64,000 nucleotides of DNA, from contig SHWP01000006.1 of NCBI GenBank assembly GCA_009693785.1, positions 34,354 through 98,353 on the forward strand, given 5' to 3'. The notes beneath the pieces are model-generated. The model saw nothing but the letters and a program-made list of their open reading frames with translations. It was not told the origin of the DNA and searched no databases. Shown here one piece after another: positions 46,018 through 57,000 of the stretch. The translations under genes and the position numbers were made by a program. This DNA comes from Rhodospirillaceae bacterium (GTDB taxonomy: Bacteria > Pseudomonadota > Alphaproteobacteria > Rhodospirillales > Rhodospirillaceae). Position 1 is the first letter of the stretch; each line of letters opens with the position of its first letter.

Positions 46018-46551
46018 ATGAAGCTTTTGTCGTACGTTAATTCCACTGCCCTACTGGTTGCCTTGGCAATGGTGGTGTCTGGTTGCACGAATAAAGTTGT
46101 GCCGCCGTGTCCTCCTGTGCGCATCGATAGTACGACCGCCCAGCTAACCCAATTCAAAGAGGGGCCCGGCCGCGACATCACCGATGTCGAGTACCAAGCT
46201 GAAATCATCGCTTATCAAGGCGAATGCAAGTATTCCGACGAGGGGGTCGAGGTGCAAATGGACCTCGACTTTGTCATCGCCACGGGGGCCGCGGTCAAAA
46301 AAGGCCCAGCGTCGATCTACTACTTCGCCGCGGTGCCGCAGTTATTTCCCGATCCGGTTGGCAAGCGGGTCTTTCAACTCCGGCACGACCTAGCCTCTAG
46401 TCCGGGGGTGCGCGAGCGGACGCAAGAATCGAATATTCGTATTTTCATTCCCCTGAAGAAAGACGAACCCGGGGCTGCCTACGACGTCTATGTGGGTCTT
46501 CAACTCAACAATGAGCAGCTTGAGTACAATCGCGCCCAACGCCAACGATAG
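46018..46551 (+). CDS. Hypothetical lipoprotein
   Basis: A 177-residue protein from ATG 46018 with a lipoprotein signal (TALLVALAMVVSGC, Cys about residue 22). The mature domain is beta-rich with segments DITDVEYQAEIIAYQGECKY, VQMDLDFVIATGAA and YDVYVGLQLNNEQLEYNR. I recall similar unnamed lipoproteins upstream of housekeeping genes in Rhodospirillales-like bacteria but cannot name the family. The track adds four residues from 46006, which seem unneeded. Confidence 0.75.
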   Translation: MKLLSYVNSTALLVALAMVVSGCTNKVVPPCPPVRIDSTTAQLTQFKEGPGRDITDVEYQAEIIAYQGECKYSDEGVEVQMDLDFVIATGAAVKKGPASIYYFAAVPQLFPDPVGKRVFQLRHDLASSPGVRERTQESNIRIFIPLKKDEPGAAYDVYVGLQLNNEQLEYNRAQRQR

Positions 46552-46660
46552 GCGCGGGTTGAAACAAACTTATCCACAACAATTCTCGACTTCGTGATTG
46601 ATCGGCAATTGACCCGGATGGCCGACTTCGCCAGAGTCCGCGCCATACCGTGCACCCCCA

Positions 46661-46771
46661 CGGAAGAGACCGCTCGTTGATGTGTCATCAATATTGAGCG
46701 GCGCCGAAGGAGAAACCGCCCTCGGAAACTCTCAGGCAAATGGACCGCGGGGGGATTGGTACTCTGGAAAG
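46661..46771 (+). promoter_or_regulatory. Glycine riboswitch, aptamer I
   Basis: First aptamer of a tandem gcvT-type glycine riboswitch. The conserved blocks GGAAGAG, GCCGAAGGAG, ACTCTCAGGCAAA, GGACCGCGGGGG and ACTCTGGAAAG appear in the proper order. It lies in the leader of the glycine-cleavage operon. Confidence 0.92.
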
Positions 46772-46875
46772 TAGCCGCTTGGGTCATTCCTCAAGCGTCT
46801 CACCGAAGATGTAAGCCGGGCCTGTTCAAGCAGGGACTTCCCGGTGAATCTTTCAGGTTCTCCGACAGAGGGGGG
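46772..46875 (+). promoter_or_regulatory. Glycine riboswitch, aptamer II
   Basis: Second aptamer, joined by a short linker. It shows CACCGAAGAT, AATCTTTCAGGTTC and CGACAGAGGGGG, the standard glycine-binding core. Some 50 bases remain before the GGAGA site of gcvT, with a small GGACT-CTG-AGTCC hairpin that may belong to the expression platform. Glycine binding is expected to raise gcv expression. Confidence 0.92.
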
Positions 46876-46934
46876 CGCTCGACTGCCGGACTCTGAGTCC
46901 GCGCCGGGCGAACCCAAGATATTCGGAGAACCCA

Positions 46935-48086
46935 TTGGCCGATCCAGCCGCCGCAGACCTGAAAACCACGCCGCTTCACGCGCTGCATGTGTCCTTGGGC
47001 GCGAAGATGGTGCCGTTTGCTGGCTACAGCATGCCGGTGCAATACCCCTTGGGTGTGCTGAAGGAGCATCTGCATACCCGCGCCCAGGCAGGGCTATTCG
47101 ACGTCTCGCACATGGGACAAGCCGACCTGACAGGCGATGACGTTGCTGCTGCCCTCGAAGAACTCATCCCTGGTGATCTCAAGGCATTAGCCGCCGGCCG
47201 CATTCGCTATTCCACACTGCTGACGGAAGCGGGCGGTATTATCGACGACCTGATGGTTACGCGGCCCGCTGAGCCTGGCTCGGAAAAGCGTTTGTTTTTG
47301 GTGGTTAATGCCGCCTGCAAAGAGGGCGACTTCGATCATATCGTTCGGCGCTTAGGAAGCCGCGTGCAGCTTAAGCGCCACGAAGATCGCGCTCTTTTAG
47401 CGCTGCAAGGCCCTGCCGCCGCCGGTGTTTTGACGCGCTTCGTGCCTGCGTGCGCGGCCATGCCCTTCATGTCGAGCCGGGTCGACAGTTTCGCGCTGCC
47501 CGGCGGTGCAAAAATCGAGGTCCGCTTGTTCCGTTCCGGTTACACCGGCGAGGACGGTTACGAAATTTCCATACCCGCCGATAAAGCCGAAGCTGTGGCC
47601 AAGGCTTTGCTCGCTCAAGCCGAAGTGCAACCGATTGGCCTTGGCGCTCGCGACTCACTGCGCCTTGAAGCAGGCCTGTGCCTGTATGGCAGCGATATCG
47701 ACATCAACACGACGCCCATCGAGGCCAACCTGTCGTGGATCATCAGCAAACGCCGCAAGCTTGAAGGCGGGTTTCCGGGCGCTGGAAAAATCATCGAGCA
47801 AATCAATACGGGCACCGAGCGTTTACGTGTTGGCATCAAGCCGCTGGGCCGCGCGCCTGCCCGCGCGCATACGGAAATTCTCGATGAGCTGGGCGATAAC
47901 ATCGGCGAAATCACCAGCGGTGGCTTTGGCCCCAGCGTCAATGGCCCGGTGGCCATGGGCTACGTGAAAACTGCCTTCGCCAGCCCCGGCACCCAAGTTC
48001 AACTGGTCGTGCGCGGCCAAGCCATGCCAGCCGAAGTCGTGGCGCTGCCATTCGCGCCGCATCGTTATTTCAAGACAAAACCATAA
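46935..48086 (+). CDS. gcvT: Aminomethyltransferase (glycine cleavage T protein)
   Basis: A 383-residue folate-dependent T protein. Markers are [42 protein letters not shown] and [17 protein letters not shown]. The start is TTG 46935, with GGAGA five bases upstream and no in-frame ATG nearby in the conserved N-terminus. First gene of the operon under the glycine riboswitch. Confidence 0.95.
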   Translation: MADPAAADLKTTPLHALHVSLGAKMVPFAGYSMPVQYPLGVLKEHLHTRAQAGLFDVSHMGQADLTGDDVAAALEELIPGDLKALAAGRIRYSTLLTEAGGIIDDLMVTRPAEPGSEKRLFLVVNAACKEGDFDHIVRRLGSRVQLKRHEDRALLALQGPAAAGVLTRFVPACAAMPFMSSRVDSFALPGGAKIEVRLFRSGYTGEDGYEISIPADKAEAVAKALLAQAEVQPIGLGARDSLRLEAGLCLYGSDIDINTTPIEANLSWIISKRRKLEGGFPGAGKIIEQINTGTERLRVGIKPLGRAPARAHTEILDELGDNIGEITSGGFGPSVNGPVAMGYVKTAFASPGTQVQLVVRGQAMPAEVVALPFAPHRYFKTKP

Positions 48087-48097
48087 AGGGACTAGCC

Positions 48098-48478
48098 ATG
48101 AGCCAGCTTCGCTTCACCAAAGATCACGAATGGATCCGCGTCGACGGCGTCACCGCCACGGTTGGCATCACGACCTATGCCCAAGGCCAACTGGGCGACA
48201 TTGTGTTTGTCGAAGTCCCGGCGAAGGGCAAGGCGCTCAAGGCTGGCGGTGAGGCTGCCGTGGTGGAATCGGTGAAGGCGGCGAGCGAAGTCTATGCGCC
48301 AGCCTCGGGCGAAGTGACCGAGGGAAATGCCGCGCTGCCCAATGCACCCGAGACGGTCAACAAGGACCCGCAAGGGGCTGGATGGTTCTTCAAGATGGCA
48401 CTGTCGAACCCGGCCGAACTGAACGGCCTGATGGATCAAGCTGCTTACGACAGCTATGTCGCGAGCCTTGGTGCTTAA
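48098..48478 (+). CDS. gcvH: Glycine cleavage system H protein
   Basis: A 126-residue lipoyl carrier. The lipoylated lysine is Lys60 in [14 protein letters not shown]. The N-terminal [14 protein letters not shown] and [17 protein letters not shown] are typical. It shuttles the aminomethyl group between the P, T and L proteins. 11 bases after gcvT. Confidence 0.97.
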   Translation: MSQLRFTKDHEWIRVDGVTATVGITTYAQGQLGDIVFVEVPAKGKALKAGGEAAVVESVKAASEVYAPASGEVTEGNAALPNAPETVNKDPQGAGWFFKMALSNPAELNGLMDQAAYDSYVASLGA

Positions 48479-48494
48479 ACCTTAGGAGTGGATG

Positions 48495-49841
48495 ATGCGC
48501 TATTTACCCCTCAACGACGCTAACCGTGCCGACATGCTGGCGGCCATCGGTGTGAAGTCGGTGGATGATTTGTTCGCCGATATTCCCGCACCGGCCAAGG
48601 CCAAGGCGGTTTTCGATTTGTCGAACTCCATGAGTGAGATTGAAGTCGAGCGGGTGTTGTCAAATCTGGCGGCAAAAAATTTGAACGCCTCAACAGCCCC
48701 GAGTTTTCTGGGCGCAGGCAATTACCGCCACCATACGCCGGCCTCGTTGGACTACATTATTCAGCGTGGCGAGTTTTTGACGGCCTACACGCCCTATCAG
48801 CCCGAGATCAGCCAAGGCACCTTGCAAGCTATCTACGAATTCCAAACGCAAGTAGCGCTGATCACCGGCATGGAAGTGGCCAATGCCTCCATGTACGACG
48901 GGGCCACGGCATGTGCCGAGGCCGCCGCCATGGCCTGCCGCGTGGTCAAGCGCGCCAAGGCGCTAATGTCGGGCAATGTGCATCCGCACTACCGAGATGT
49001 CACCGCCACGGCGATGCGGTTCATGGATATTCAAGTGGAGTGTTTGGCGCCCGATCCCATGGGTATCGAGGATCTCGTGGGTCGCATCGGTTCTGATCTG
49101 TCTTGTGTGATCGTCCAAACGCCGGGCTTCTTCGGGCATTTGAATGACTACACCGCTCTGGCCGCCGCCTGCCACGCGGCAGGCGCGCTACTGGTCGTGT
49201 GCGTCACGGAGCCCGTATCGCTGGGCTTGCTCAAGTCGCCGGGCGCCATGGGGGCCGATATTGTCGTAGGCGAGGGGCAATCCATTGCCACGCCAACCTG
49301 CTTTGGCGGCCCGGGTGTGGGACTGTTTGCCACGCGCGAGAAGTTTATCCGGCAAATGCCTGGCCGCGTGGCTGGCGAAACGGTGGATGAGAACGGCCGC
49401 CGGGGTTGGGTGTTGACGCTCTCGACCCGCGAGCAACACATCCGCCGCGAAAAGGCGACCTCGAACATCTGCACTAACTCTGGGCTCATCGCCTTGGCGT
49501 TCTCCGTGCACATGACGTTGCTGGGTGAAGCCGGGTTCCGCCGTTTGGCCGAACTCAACCACGCGCATGCGGCGTTGTTGGCCGATAAGTTGGAACAGAT
49601 CAAAGGCGTGAAAATTTTGCCTGGAACCTTTTTCAATGAATTCGCCGTGCAGCTGAGCAAACCAGCCGCTGGCGTGGTTGAAACGTTGGCCCAGCGCAAA
49701 ATTCTCGGCGGTGTTCCGGCCTCGCGCTTTTATCCAACCTACCCAGAGCTTGAAAATGTATTGCTGCTGACGGCAACCGAAATGAATTCAGAGGGCGACA
49801 TCAATGCCTTGGCTGTGGCGCTGAAGGAGGTGCTGTCATGA
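48495..49841 (+). CDS. gcvPA: Glycine dehydrogenase (decarboxylating) subunit 1
   Basis: A 448-residue N-terminal half of the split P protein. Segments [40 protein letters not shown] and [10 protein letters not shown] are diagnostic. It forms a heterotetramer with GcvPB. Of the ATGATG pair, 48495 is better spaced from AGGAG. It overlaps gcvPB by ATGA. Confidence 0.95.
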   Translation: MRYLPLNDANRADMLAAIGVKSVDDLFADIPAPAKAKAVFDLSNSMSEIEVERVLSNLAAKNLNASTAPSFLGAGNYRHHTPASLDYIIQRGEFLTAYTPYQPEISQGTLQAIYEFQTQVALITGMEVANASMYDGATACAEAAAMACRVVKRAKALMSGNVHPHYRDVTATAMRFMDIQVECLAPDPMGIEDLVGRIGSDLSCVIVQTPGFFGHLNDYTALAAACHAAGALLVVCVTEPVSLGLLKSPGAMGADIVVGEGQSIATPTCFGGPGVGLFATREKFIRQMPGRVAGETVDENGRRGWVLTLSTREQHIRREKATSNICTNSGLIALAFSVHMTLLGEAGFRRLAELNHAHAALLADKLEQIKGVKILPGTFFNEFAVQLSKPAAGVVETLAQRKILGGVPASRFYPTYPELENVLLLTATEMNSEGDINALAVALKEVLS

Positions 49842-51379
49842 ACGAGCCCATGATCACCACCAGCGGCCACCGCGCCCTGCAAATCGAACAACCGTTGATT
49901 TTTGAATTGGATACGGGCGGTTCTACGGCCGTCGATTTGCCCGACCCGCCGAAGGTCCGTATGCGGCTTGGCAATCTGCGTAACGATAAAGCGATTGGTC
50001 TGCCCGGGTTATCCGAGCCGGAGGTGGTGCGCCACTACACGAGGCTGTCGCAAAAAAATTATTCCATCGACACGGGGTTTTACCCGCTGGGCTCGTGCAC
50101 CATGAAGCACAATCCGCGCTTGAACGAAAAAATGGCGCGGCTGCCAGGCTTTGCCGACATCCACCCCTTCCAGCCGCAAAGTACCGCCCAAGGGGCTTAT
50201 GAGCTGATGGATACCCTGGCCCATTGGTTGAAAACACTCACCGGCATGCCCGCCGTGGCCATGAGCCCGGCAGCGGGCGCCCATGGTGAACTGTGCGGGC
50301 TGATGTGTATTCGCTCTGCCCACGACGCCAACGGGCAAGGGTCTCGTAAACTCGTGCTGGTCCCTGAGTCCGCCCATGGCACCAACCCCGCAACAGCCGC
50401 CTTGTGCGGCTACCGGGTTGAATCCATTCCCGCCAATGCCGCCGGTCGTGTCGATGTTGCCGCGCTCAAGGCCAAGCTCGGCCCCGAGGTGGCGGCGGTG
50501 ATGATCACCAACCCCAACACCTGCGGGCTGTTTGAAACCGAATGCATTGAGATCGCCAAGGCTGTGCATGCGGCGGGTGCATATTTCTACATGGATGGCG
50601 CTAACTTCAACGCCCTGGTGGGGCGCGTGCGCATCGCCGACTTGGGTGTGGATGCCATGCACATCAACCTGCACAAAACTTTCTCCACGCCTCATGGCGG
50701 CGGCGGGCCGGGCGCGGGCCCCACGGTGCTCAGTGCCGCGCTGGCAGCTTTCGTGCCGGTGCCTTTTGTCGTCCATGACACCAAGGGTTACGGCGTGGTC
50801 GAACATGCAGGCCACGGCGCGGCCAAGCAATCCTTCGGCCGTATGAAGGGCTTTCAGGGCCAATTCGGCGTCTTTGTGCGTGCGCTCAGCTACATCCTCG
50901 CCATGGGTGTCGATGGTCTGAAACAGGCCTCGGGCGATGCAGTGCTGAACGCCAACTACCTGCGCGCCAAGTTGTCAGCCGAACTCACGCCTGCCTTCGA
51001 TGGCATTTGCATGCACGAGGTGGTGTTCGATGACGGGTTCTTGAAGAACACCGGCGTGTCCACGCTCGACGTCGCCAAGGCGCTGATCGATGAGGGCTTC
51101 CACCCCATGACCATGTACTTTCCATTAGTCGTCCATGGCGCGCTGTTGATGGAGCCGACCGAAACCGAAAGCAAAGCCACGCTCGATCAATTCATCGCCT
51201 CCATGCTGGCCCTGGCGCGCCGCGCCAAGCAAGGCGATCAAGCTGAGTGGTTCAAGGCTGCGCCGCGTTTGGCCCCAAGGCGGCGTTTGGATGAAACCCA
51301 AGCCGCGCGCAAGCCAGTGTTGCGGTGGAAGCCATCAGAGGCCACGCAGGCCGCAGCTGCGCGGCAGGCGGCGGAGTAA
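49838..51379 (+). CDS. gcvPB: Glycine dehydrogenase (decarboxylating) subunit 2
   Basis: A 513-residue PLP-bearing half of the split P protein. The PLP lysine is in [36 protein letters not shown] and ANFNALVG are conserved. The C-terminal 30 residues (Ala/Arg-rich) are less conserved. Last gene of the gcv operon; it converges on atpF with 12 bases between stops. Confidence 0.95.
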   Translation: MNEPMITTSGHRALQIEQPLIFELDTGGSTAVDLPDPPKVRMRLGNLRNDKAIGLPGLSEPEVVRHYTRLSQKNYSIDTGFYPLGSCTMKHNPRLNEKMARLPGFADIHPFQPQSTAQGAYELMDTLAHWLKTLTGMPAVAMSPAAGAHGELCGLMCIRSAHDANGQGSRKLVLVPESAHGTNPATAALCGYRVESIPANAAGRVDVAALKAKLGPEVAAVMITNPNTCGLFETECIEIAKAVHAAGAYFYMDGANFNALVGRVRIADLGVDAMHINLHKTFSTPHGGGGPGAGPTVLSAALAAFVPVPFVVHDTKGYGVVEHAGHGAAKQSFGRMKGFQGQFGVFVRALSYILAMGVDGLKQASGDAVLNANYLRAKLSAELTPAFDGICMHEVVFDDGFLKNTGVSTLDVAKALIDEGFHPMTMYFPLVVHGALLMEPTETESKATLDQFIASMLALARRAKQGDQAEWFKAAPRLAPRRRLDETQAARKPVLRWKPSEATQAAAARQAAE

Positions 51380-51391
51380 TTTGATAGTGAG

Positions 51392-51880
51392 CTAATTCAG
51401 CCGCTTGGGCAGTTCGGCGATGGCTTTCTCGACCAGGCCTTGGGCTTGAGCTGGCGAGAGGTTCTCGCGGACCAAACGCTCGGCCGCCGTCATGGCCACG
51501 TCGACAGCGAGATTACGCACTTGGGCGATGGCTTGGGCCTCGGTTTGGGCAATGCGGTCGAGTGCTTGCTGCTTGCGCCGATCGATCGCGCGCGTCAGGT
51601 CCTCTTCCGCCTCGGCGCGAATGCGCACAGCTTCTTCCTTGGCCTGCTGAATGATCTTTTCAGCTTCCGCCAAGGCGTCGCGCTGCTTGCGTTGGTACTC
51701 GGCCAGCAAGGCTTGCGCGTCCTCGCGTAGTTTGCGGGCTTCTTCGATCTGCACGCGAATGTGGCTAGCGCGGCTATCGAGCGATGCGCCAATCGCCTTC
51801 ATCGCGGGCCGGTATATCAGGGCCACGACGATCACGAAGGCAACTGACACCCAAAATTCTGGCTCGTGAAGGAATTCCAC
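51392..51880 (-). CDS. atpF: ATP synthase F0 subunit b
   Basis: A 162-residue peripheral-stalk subunit. One N-terminal helix in the membrane (PEFWVSVAFVIVVALIYRP) is followed by a long charged coiled coil. GTG 51880 is chosen since AGGAG lies eight bases upstream and the track start at 51943 would overlap b'. Pairs with the b' subunit encoded just upstream. Confidence 0.93.
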   Translation of the reverse strand: MEFLHEPEFWVSVAFVIVVALIYRPAMKAIGASLDSRASHIRVQIEEARKLREDAQALLAEYQRKQRDALAEAEKIIQQAKEEAVRIRAEAEEDLTRAIDRRKQQALDRIAQTEAQAIAQVRNLAVDVAMTAAERLVRENLSPAQAQGLVEKAIAELPKRLN

Positions 51881-51890
51881 GGGGGTGCTC

Positions 51891-52382
51891 CTAGCGGGCG
51901 TCTTTGAGGGCGGCCATGACGGCGCCGTCAATTTTAGTTGCATCCAACGCCATACCTGAGAGCTTGCTCACGGCCTCGCGCGCTGTCTCGGTGGCGATGG
52001 TGCGAATGGACTCCATCGCCTCGGATTTAGCCTTGGCAATGCTGGCCTCGGCGTCGGCGATTTGCTTGGTGATCTCCGTGTTCACGGCGGCGGTCTTGTC
52101 GTCGGCGACTTTTTTCATGGCGTTGACCGCCGCGAGCAACGTATCACGGGCTTGGCCGCGCGCATTGGCCATTGCCTTCTCGTAGGTGGCAATCGCCGCA
52201 TCGGTGTCGGCTTTCAGCGCGGCAGCGCGGTCCAGGTCGTCTTGGATCAGGCGGGCGCGTTGCTCAAGTATCTCGCCAACACGAGGGATGGCGAACTTCG
52301 CGATGACCCAGTACAGGGCCAGGAAGCTCACCACCAACCAGAAGATCTGCGACGCAAACGTCGCCGGATCGAATTGCGGCAT
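51891..52382 (-). CDS. ATP synthase F0 subunit b'
   Basis: A 163-residue second stalk subunit, as in photosynthetic bacteria and other alphaproteobacteria. The membrane helix is FASQIFWLVVSFLALYWVIAKFAIPRV, then a helical stalk region. The gene is called atpG or atpF2 in different genomes, so no symbol is given. It lies 62 bases after atpE. Confidence 0.93.
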   Translation of the reverse strand: MPQFDPATFASQIFWLVVSFLALYWVIAKFAIPRVGEILEQRARLIQDDLDRAAALKADTDAAIATYEKAMANARGQARDTLLAAVNAMKKVADDKTAAVNTEITKQIADAEASIAKAKSEAMESIRTIATETAREAVSKLSGMALDATKIDGAVMAALKDAR

Positions 52383-52444
52383 GAAGGATCGCCTTCAATC
52401 AGAACCCTCAGGCCAGGCTATCTGCCCAGCCCAAAGGTTATCGT

Positions 52445-52669
52445 TCAGGTGAACAGAATGATCAGCGCAATAACCAGCGCGAACAACGCCGTGGCTTCCG
52501 ACAGCGCGAAGCCCAAGAACGCCGGGGTACGCAGCTTGTCCTCCATCGACGGGTTGCGCGCAACTGCGGTCATGTAATTGGCCCATACGGTGCCCACGCC
52601 GACACCGCCGCCAATCACGCCGATGGCCGCAAGGCCTGCGCCGATCATTTTTGCTGCTTCTGTTTCCAT
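52445..52669 (-). CDS. atpE: ATP synthase F0 subunit c
   Basis: A 74-residue hairpin of two membrane helices joined by the polar loop ARNPS. The proton-carrying carboxylate is Glu58 in FALSEATALFALV. The glycine-rich first helix reads AIGVIGGGVGVGTVWA. No sodium-ligand pattern is obvious, so proton coupling is expected. Confidence 0.97.
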   Translation of the reverse strand: METEAAKMIGAGLAAIGVIGGGVGVGTVWANYMTAVARNPSMEDKLRTPAFLGFALSEATALFALVIALIILFT

Positions 52670-52708
52670 GGTGAAGTTCCTTCCTTCGTTCGAGAACTGT
52701 TTAAGGGG

Positions 52709-53446
52709 TTAGTGGAGATTAATCGCGTCGTTCAGGTAAATGCACGATAGCAGCGCAAAGACATAGGCTTGAATCACGGCAACCATCATTTCCAGCAAGG
52801 TCACGCCGAATACTGCCGCAAAGGGCACGATGCCAAACACAACGCCAAGCGAGATGACGAAACCCGCCAGCACCTTCAGCAACACGTGGCCCGCCAGCAT
52901 GTTGGCGAACAAGCGCAAGCTCAGCGACACGGGGCGGATGAAGTAGGACATGATCTCGATGGGCACCAGCACGAAAGCCACCGGCAGCGGCGTGCCAGGC
53001 GGGCAAAACAGGCTGAAATAGTGCAAGCCATGGCGCGCAAAGCCAATGATGGTCACGGCCACGAAAATGAACAGCGCGAGCGAAGCGTTGACAATGATGT
53101 GCGATGTGAACGTGAAGCTATAGGGCATCAGTCCCAGCACGTTGCCAAACAGAATGAACATGAACAGCGTAAAGATGAACGGGAAATACGCCATGCCCTC
53201 ATGGCCGACGTTATCCTTCACCATGCCGCCGACGAATTCGTAAGTCAGTTCAGCAATCGACTGCCAGCGCGAGGGCACCATGGTGCGATGCCGGGTCGCC
53301 ACCCAAAACAGGGCGAACGTGCCCAGAATGGCCAGCGTCATGAATAGGGCTGAGTTCGTATAAGAAACGTTGGCGCCGCCAAGCTGGAGGTTGATGAGCG
53401 GTTTAATAACAAACTGCTCCATCGGACCATGAGATTCGCCAGCCAC
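52709..53446 (-). CDS. atpB: ATP synthase F0 subunit a
   Basis: A 245-residue multi-spanning subunit that forms the proton half-channels. The essential arginine lies in RPVSLSLRLFANMLAGH. GTG 53446 is preferred because AAGGAG is six bases upstream and the product begins MAGESHGPMEQFVIKP. The track uses TTG 53461, which overlaps the atpI stop as TTGA and has no ribosome site of its own. Confidence 0.92.
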   Translation of the reverse strand: MAGESHGPMEQFVIKPLINLQLGGANVSYTNSALFMTLAILGTFALFWVATRHRTMVPSRWQSIAELTYEFVGGMVKDNVGHEGMAYFPFIFTLFMFILFGNVLGLMPYSFTFTSHIIVNASLALFIFVAVTIIGFARHGLHYFSLFCPPGTPLPVAFVLVPIEIMSYFIRPVSLSLRLFANMLAGHVLLKVLAGFVISLGVVFGIVPFAAVFGVTLLEMMVAVIQAYVFALLSCIYLNDAINLH

Positions 53447-53457
53447 TGCGCGCTCCT

Positions 53458-53862
53458 TCAATCGTCGCGAACGGATCGCCCGTTCCTTAAAGTTTCATCT
53501 TCATCTTGGGGGCTAGCTTGCTTCTGCTCGGCTTCGCGCATCGCCCGGCCTAGGCCGACGGCCTGATCAAGGCCCTTCATGATGCGGAAGATATTCATCA
53601 GCGCGGCCGCAAACCCCAACAGTATCATCACCACCATGAACAACGGCTTGGTGTTCAGCCATTGATCCAACCCATACCCGAGCCCCGCACCGACCAGCAC
53701 CGAGGCAACAAGCTCGGCAGCGATCTTGAAGCCCACCCCGTGCGCCGCACCAACAGCGCGGCGTTGATCGCTTTTCTCCCGCTCTTTGTCTTTTTCGGCG
53801 CGATGCGCGGCAAGCCGTGCTTCGACGTCGTCAAGAGATGGCGGGTTGGTTCGGTCCGTCAT
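53458..53862 (-). CDS. atpI: ATP synthase protein I
   Basis: A 134-residue AtpI-type protein. A charged N-terminal region (AHRAEKDKEREKSDQRRA) precedes two membrane helices with the glycine-rich VLVGAGLGYGLDQWL. AtpI assists assembly of the c-ring. The ORF opens at 53892, but ATG 53862 (MTDRTNPPSLDD) is more natural. Confidence 0.88.
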   Translation of the reverse strand: MTDRTNPPSLDDVEARLAAHRAEKDKEREKSDQRRAVGAAHGVGFKIAAELVASVLVGAGLGYGLDQWLNTKPLFMVVMILLGFAAALMNIFRIMKGLDQAVGLGRAMREAEQKQASPQDEDETLRNGRSVRDD

Positions 53863-54052
53863 GGAGATGTTAGACCGCGCGACCCTCGGCACGGGCGCTT
53901 GCTAGCGATGGCCAGCAACTGCAGTTCCCGGTTCAAAAATCGCGCGCAACATAGGCACGGGGGTGGGGGGTGTCAAGAATGATTCCCGCGCCGCACAATG
54001 GCTTGAAAGCCTTGGAATCCAAGGCTTTGCAGGGTCTTTAGCGAAGCGAAAA

Positions 54053-57000
54053 CTACGCGCTTTCGCGCATCTGTTCGGCCGCCTTGAGATCGACCGAGAC
54101 CAGCCGCGACACGCCACGCTCGGCCATGGTCACGCCAAACAGCCGGTCCATGCGCGCCATGGTCATGCGGTGGTGGGTGACCACCAAGGCCCGGGTGCCC
54201 GTCTGCTTGGTGATTTCAGCCAGCAGCGAGCAGAACCGATCGACGTTGGCATCGTCCAAAGGCGCGTCCACTTCGTCCAGCACACAAATGGGGGCTGGGT
54301 TGGTCATGAACACCGCGAACAACAGCGCCAGGGCTGTCAGGGCCTGTTCACCGCCCGATAACAGGCCTAAGTTTTGCAACCGCTTGCCGGGGGGGCTGGC
54401 CATGATTTCCAGGCCCGCATCCAGCGGATCGTCAGCTTCTGTGAGTGATAGATGCGCCCGGCCGCCGCCAAACAGGCGCGTGAACAAGCTACGGAAGTGG
54501 CTATCGACTTCGTTGAAGGATTTCAACAACCGTTCGCGGCCTTCGCTGTTAAGCTTCTGAATGCCTTCGCGCAGCCGCGCGATAGCGGCGATCAAGTCAT
54601 CACGCTCCGACGTCATGCCGGTGATTTGTTGGGTCAGATCTTCGGCTTCTTGTTCGGCACGCAAGTTGACCGCGCCCAAATTCTCGCGCTCGCTGACCAG
54701 CCGCTGCAAACGCTTCTCGGCTTGGTCCAGCGCGATCATGGGCTCGTCATCTTTAAGGCGGGTTTGGGCGCGTACGTCGGCGGGCTCGCACGACAGCCGT
54801 TCGCGGATGGTGCTTTCGACCACACCCAAAGCTTGTTCGCCTTGGGCCACGGCGGCCTCACGGCGGATGCGCTCTTCGCGTACTTCGGCCAGGGCGCGCT
54901 CGGCTTGCTTCAAGGCCTTGTCGGCTTCGGCCAGGCGCGATTCACCTTCAGCTAAGGCATCGGCGGCCTTGCGGCGCCCGGCTTCGGCCAAGTTGAGCTG
55001 TTCGTTCAGGGCGTCGCGGTGTGCGGCAATCTCGGCAGGCTTACTCGCCAAATTGGCGATCTCAAGTTCTTCGGCTTCTTTGCGTTGTTGCAGGGCGGCA
55101 TCTTGGGCAATGGAAGATTCCTTGCGAGCGCGCCAAGAGGTTTCTTCAGTCGACAATGTTTGCAAGCGCCGTGCGCGCTCATCGGCCTGACGGGCCAGTG
55201 CATCGTACTGGGCGCGGGCTTCCATCAAATTTTGGCGCAAATTCGCAAGGCCGCCTTGTTTGGCGTCGATCTCGGCCCGCAGCGCCAGGCCATCGCCCAG
55301 TTCGGCTAGGCGCGCCTCAGCCGAGGCAAGTTGGCCTTTTGATTCATCAATTTCAGCTTCAAGCTGCTGGCGGTTTTCGTGCAAGGCCGACAGCCGCATT
55401 TGCACGGCGGCTTGTTTCTGTTTCAGTTCACCCAGAACATCTTTGGCCTTGTTGCGCGCGTCTTCGGCAGCCCGCATGGAGGTGCGGGTTGACTGTTCCA
55501 TCTCTTGCGCGGAACCGGAGGCGGCTTTGGCGGCATTATTGGCGTCCTCTGCCATGCGCACGGCTGCCGATGAGGTGTCGAGCGCGCCGCGCAGATCACG
55601 CAAACGATTGCGCTGTTTCAGGCGCGTGGCGGCTGCCGTGGGCGCGCCTGCGGCAGCAAAAAAACCATCCCAGCGCCACAGATCGCCAAGGGCTGTGACC
55701 AAACGCTGGCCCGGTTTCAACGATGTTTGAAGGTGCGAGCCCGCGGCCACATCGGCCACCAGGCCAACTTGCGACAATCGACGGCCTAAGCGGTCGGGGG
55801 CTTTGACCACATCGCTTAAGGGCCGCACGCCCTCGGGCAATGGTTGGGGTTCGGACAAGGGTGGTAAGAACATCCAGCGCATGGGCGCGACATCATCGCC
55901 CGCCGCCGTCAGGTCATCGCCCAGGGCCGCGCCAAGAGCGGCCTCGAAGCCAGAGTCGACAGACACGGCATCGACAATCGGACTCCAGCCGCCAACGGTG
56001 TTGGGTTCGGCCAGAAGTTCTTCCAGCGCCACGGCCTCGGCTTGAATGCGCGTGTGCTCGGCGGCGCGGTTTTGCAGCTCACCGCGTGCGGCGTCGGCCG
56101 CAGATTGCGCCGACAGGCGCGTTTGTTCGGCCTGCTCCCAAGCTTGGCGCGATGACACGACGTTGGCTTCGGCTTCTGCTGTGCGGTTTTCCTCTGCGGT
56201 GATCAGCTCCGGCGCCAAGGCTGACTGCTGAGCGACGTCGAGTTGTTGAAGAATATCGGCGTGGCGGCGTTCAGCGCGTTGGCGGCGCAATTCGGCCTCG
56301 CTTGATTGCTGGCGTGCCGCAGCCCGCGCCGCATCGGCTTCGGACTGGCGCTTGGACATCGCCACCAACTCAGCCTCGACATCCTCAACGGCTTTTGCCG
56401 CCGCCATCAGGGCATCGCGCACGCGTTCGCGCTCGGCACCCTCGGCGATCGCCTGGGCATTGAGCGTTTCTTGCTCGCTTGAAATACGGGCTAGGTTTGA
56501 TTCAGCATCGGTCAGACGCTCAGCTTCGCGGTTTAAGTCTTCTTTGATTTGCGCCAGGCGCGTCTCGGCTGCCGCGCGCGCCTGGGCAATGCGTTCGAGT
56601 TCTTCATCCAGCTTGTCACGCGCGATCAGTATGGCTTGCCGTTTGGCGGCAGCCTCGGCCTCGGCCTTGCGCAAGTCGGGCATGACCACCGCTGCCGAGG
56701 CTTGCTCGGTGGATGCTGCAGCCGCGGTGGTGGTGCGCGCCGCGACTTCGGATTCGATTTCCTTCAACGCGGCATGAGCGGCTTCCAAGGCGGCCAGGTT
56801 CTCGGTGCGCTTGATCAGCAATACCAAGGCTTCGGCGGCGCGGATGGTTTCGCTAATCGTGCGATAGCGCGCGGCTTGCCGGGCCTGTTTCTTTAAGCCT
56901 TCAAGTTGCACATGCAGCGCCGTGATGACATCGGTTAGGCGCGCCAAATTGCCTTCGGCGGCTTGCAAGCGCAGCTCGGCCTCGTGGCGGCGGCTGTGAA

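Noticed and set aside
46800-47075. Minus-strand ORF over the riboswitch and gcvT start
   Set aside because: The same bases are explained by the conserved glycine aptamer and the gcvT N-terminus.
50009-50863. 284-codon minus-strand ORF across gcvPB
   Set aside because: Antisense shadow of a conserved housekeeping gene.
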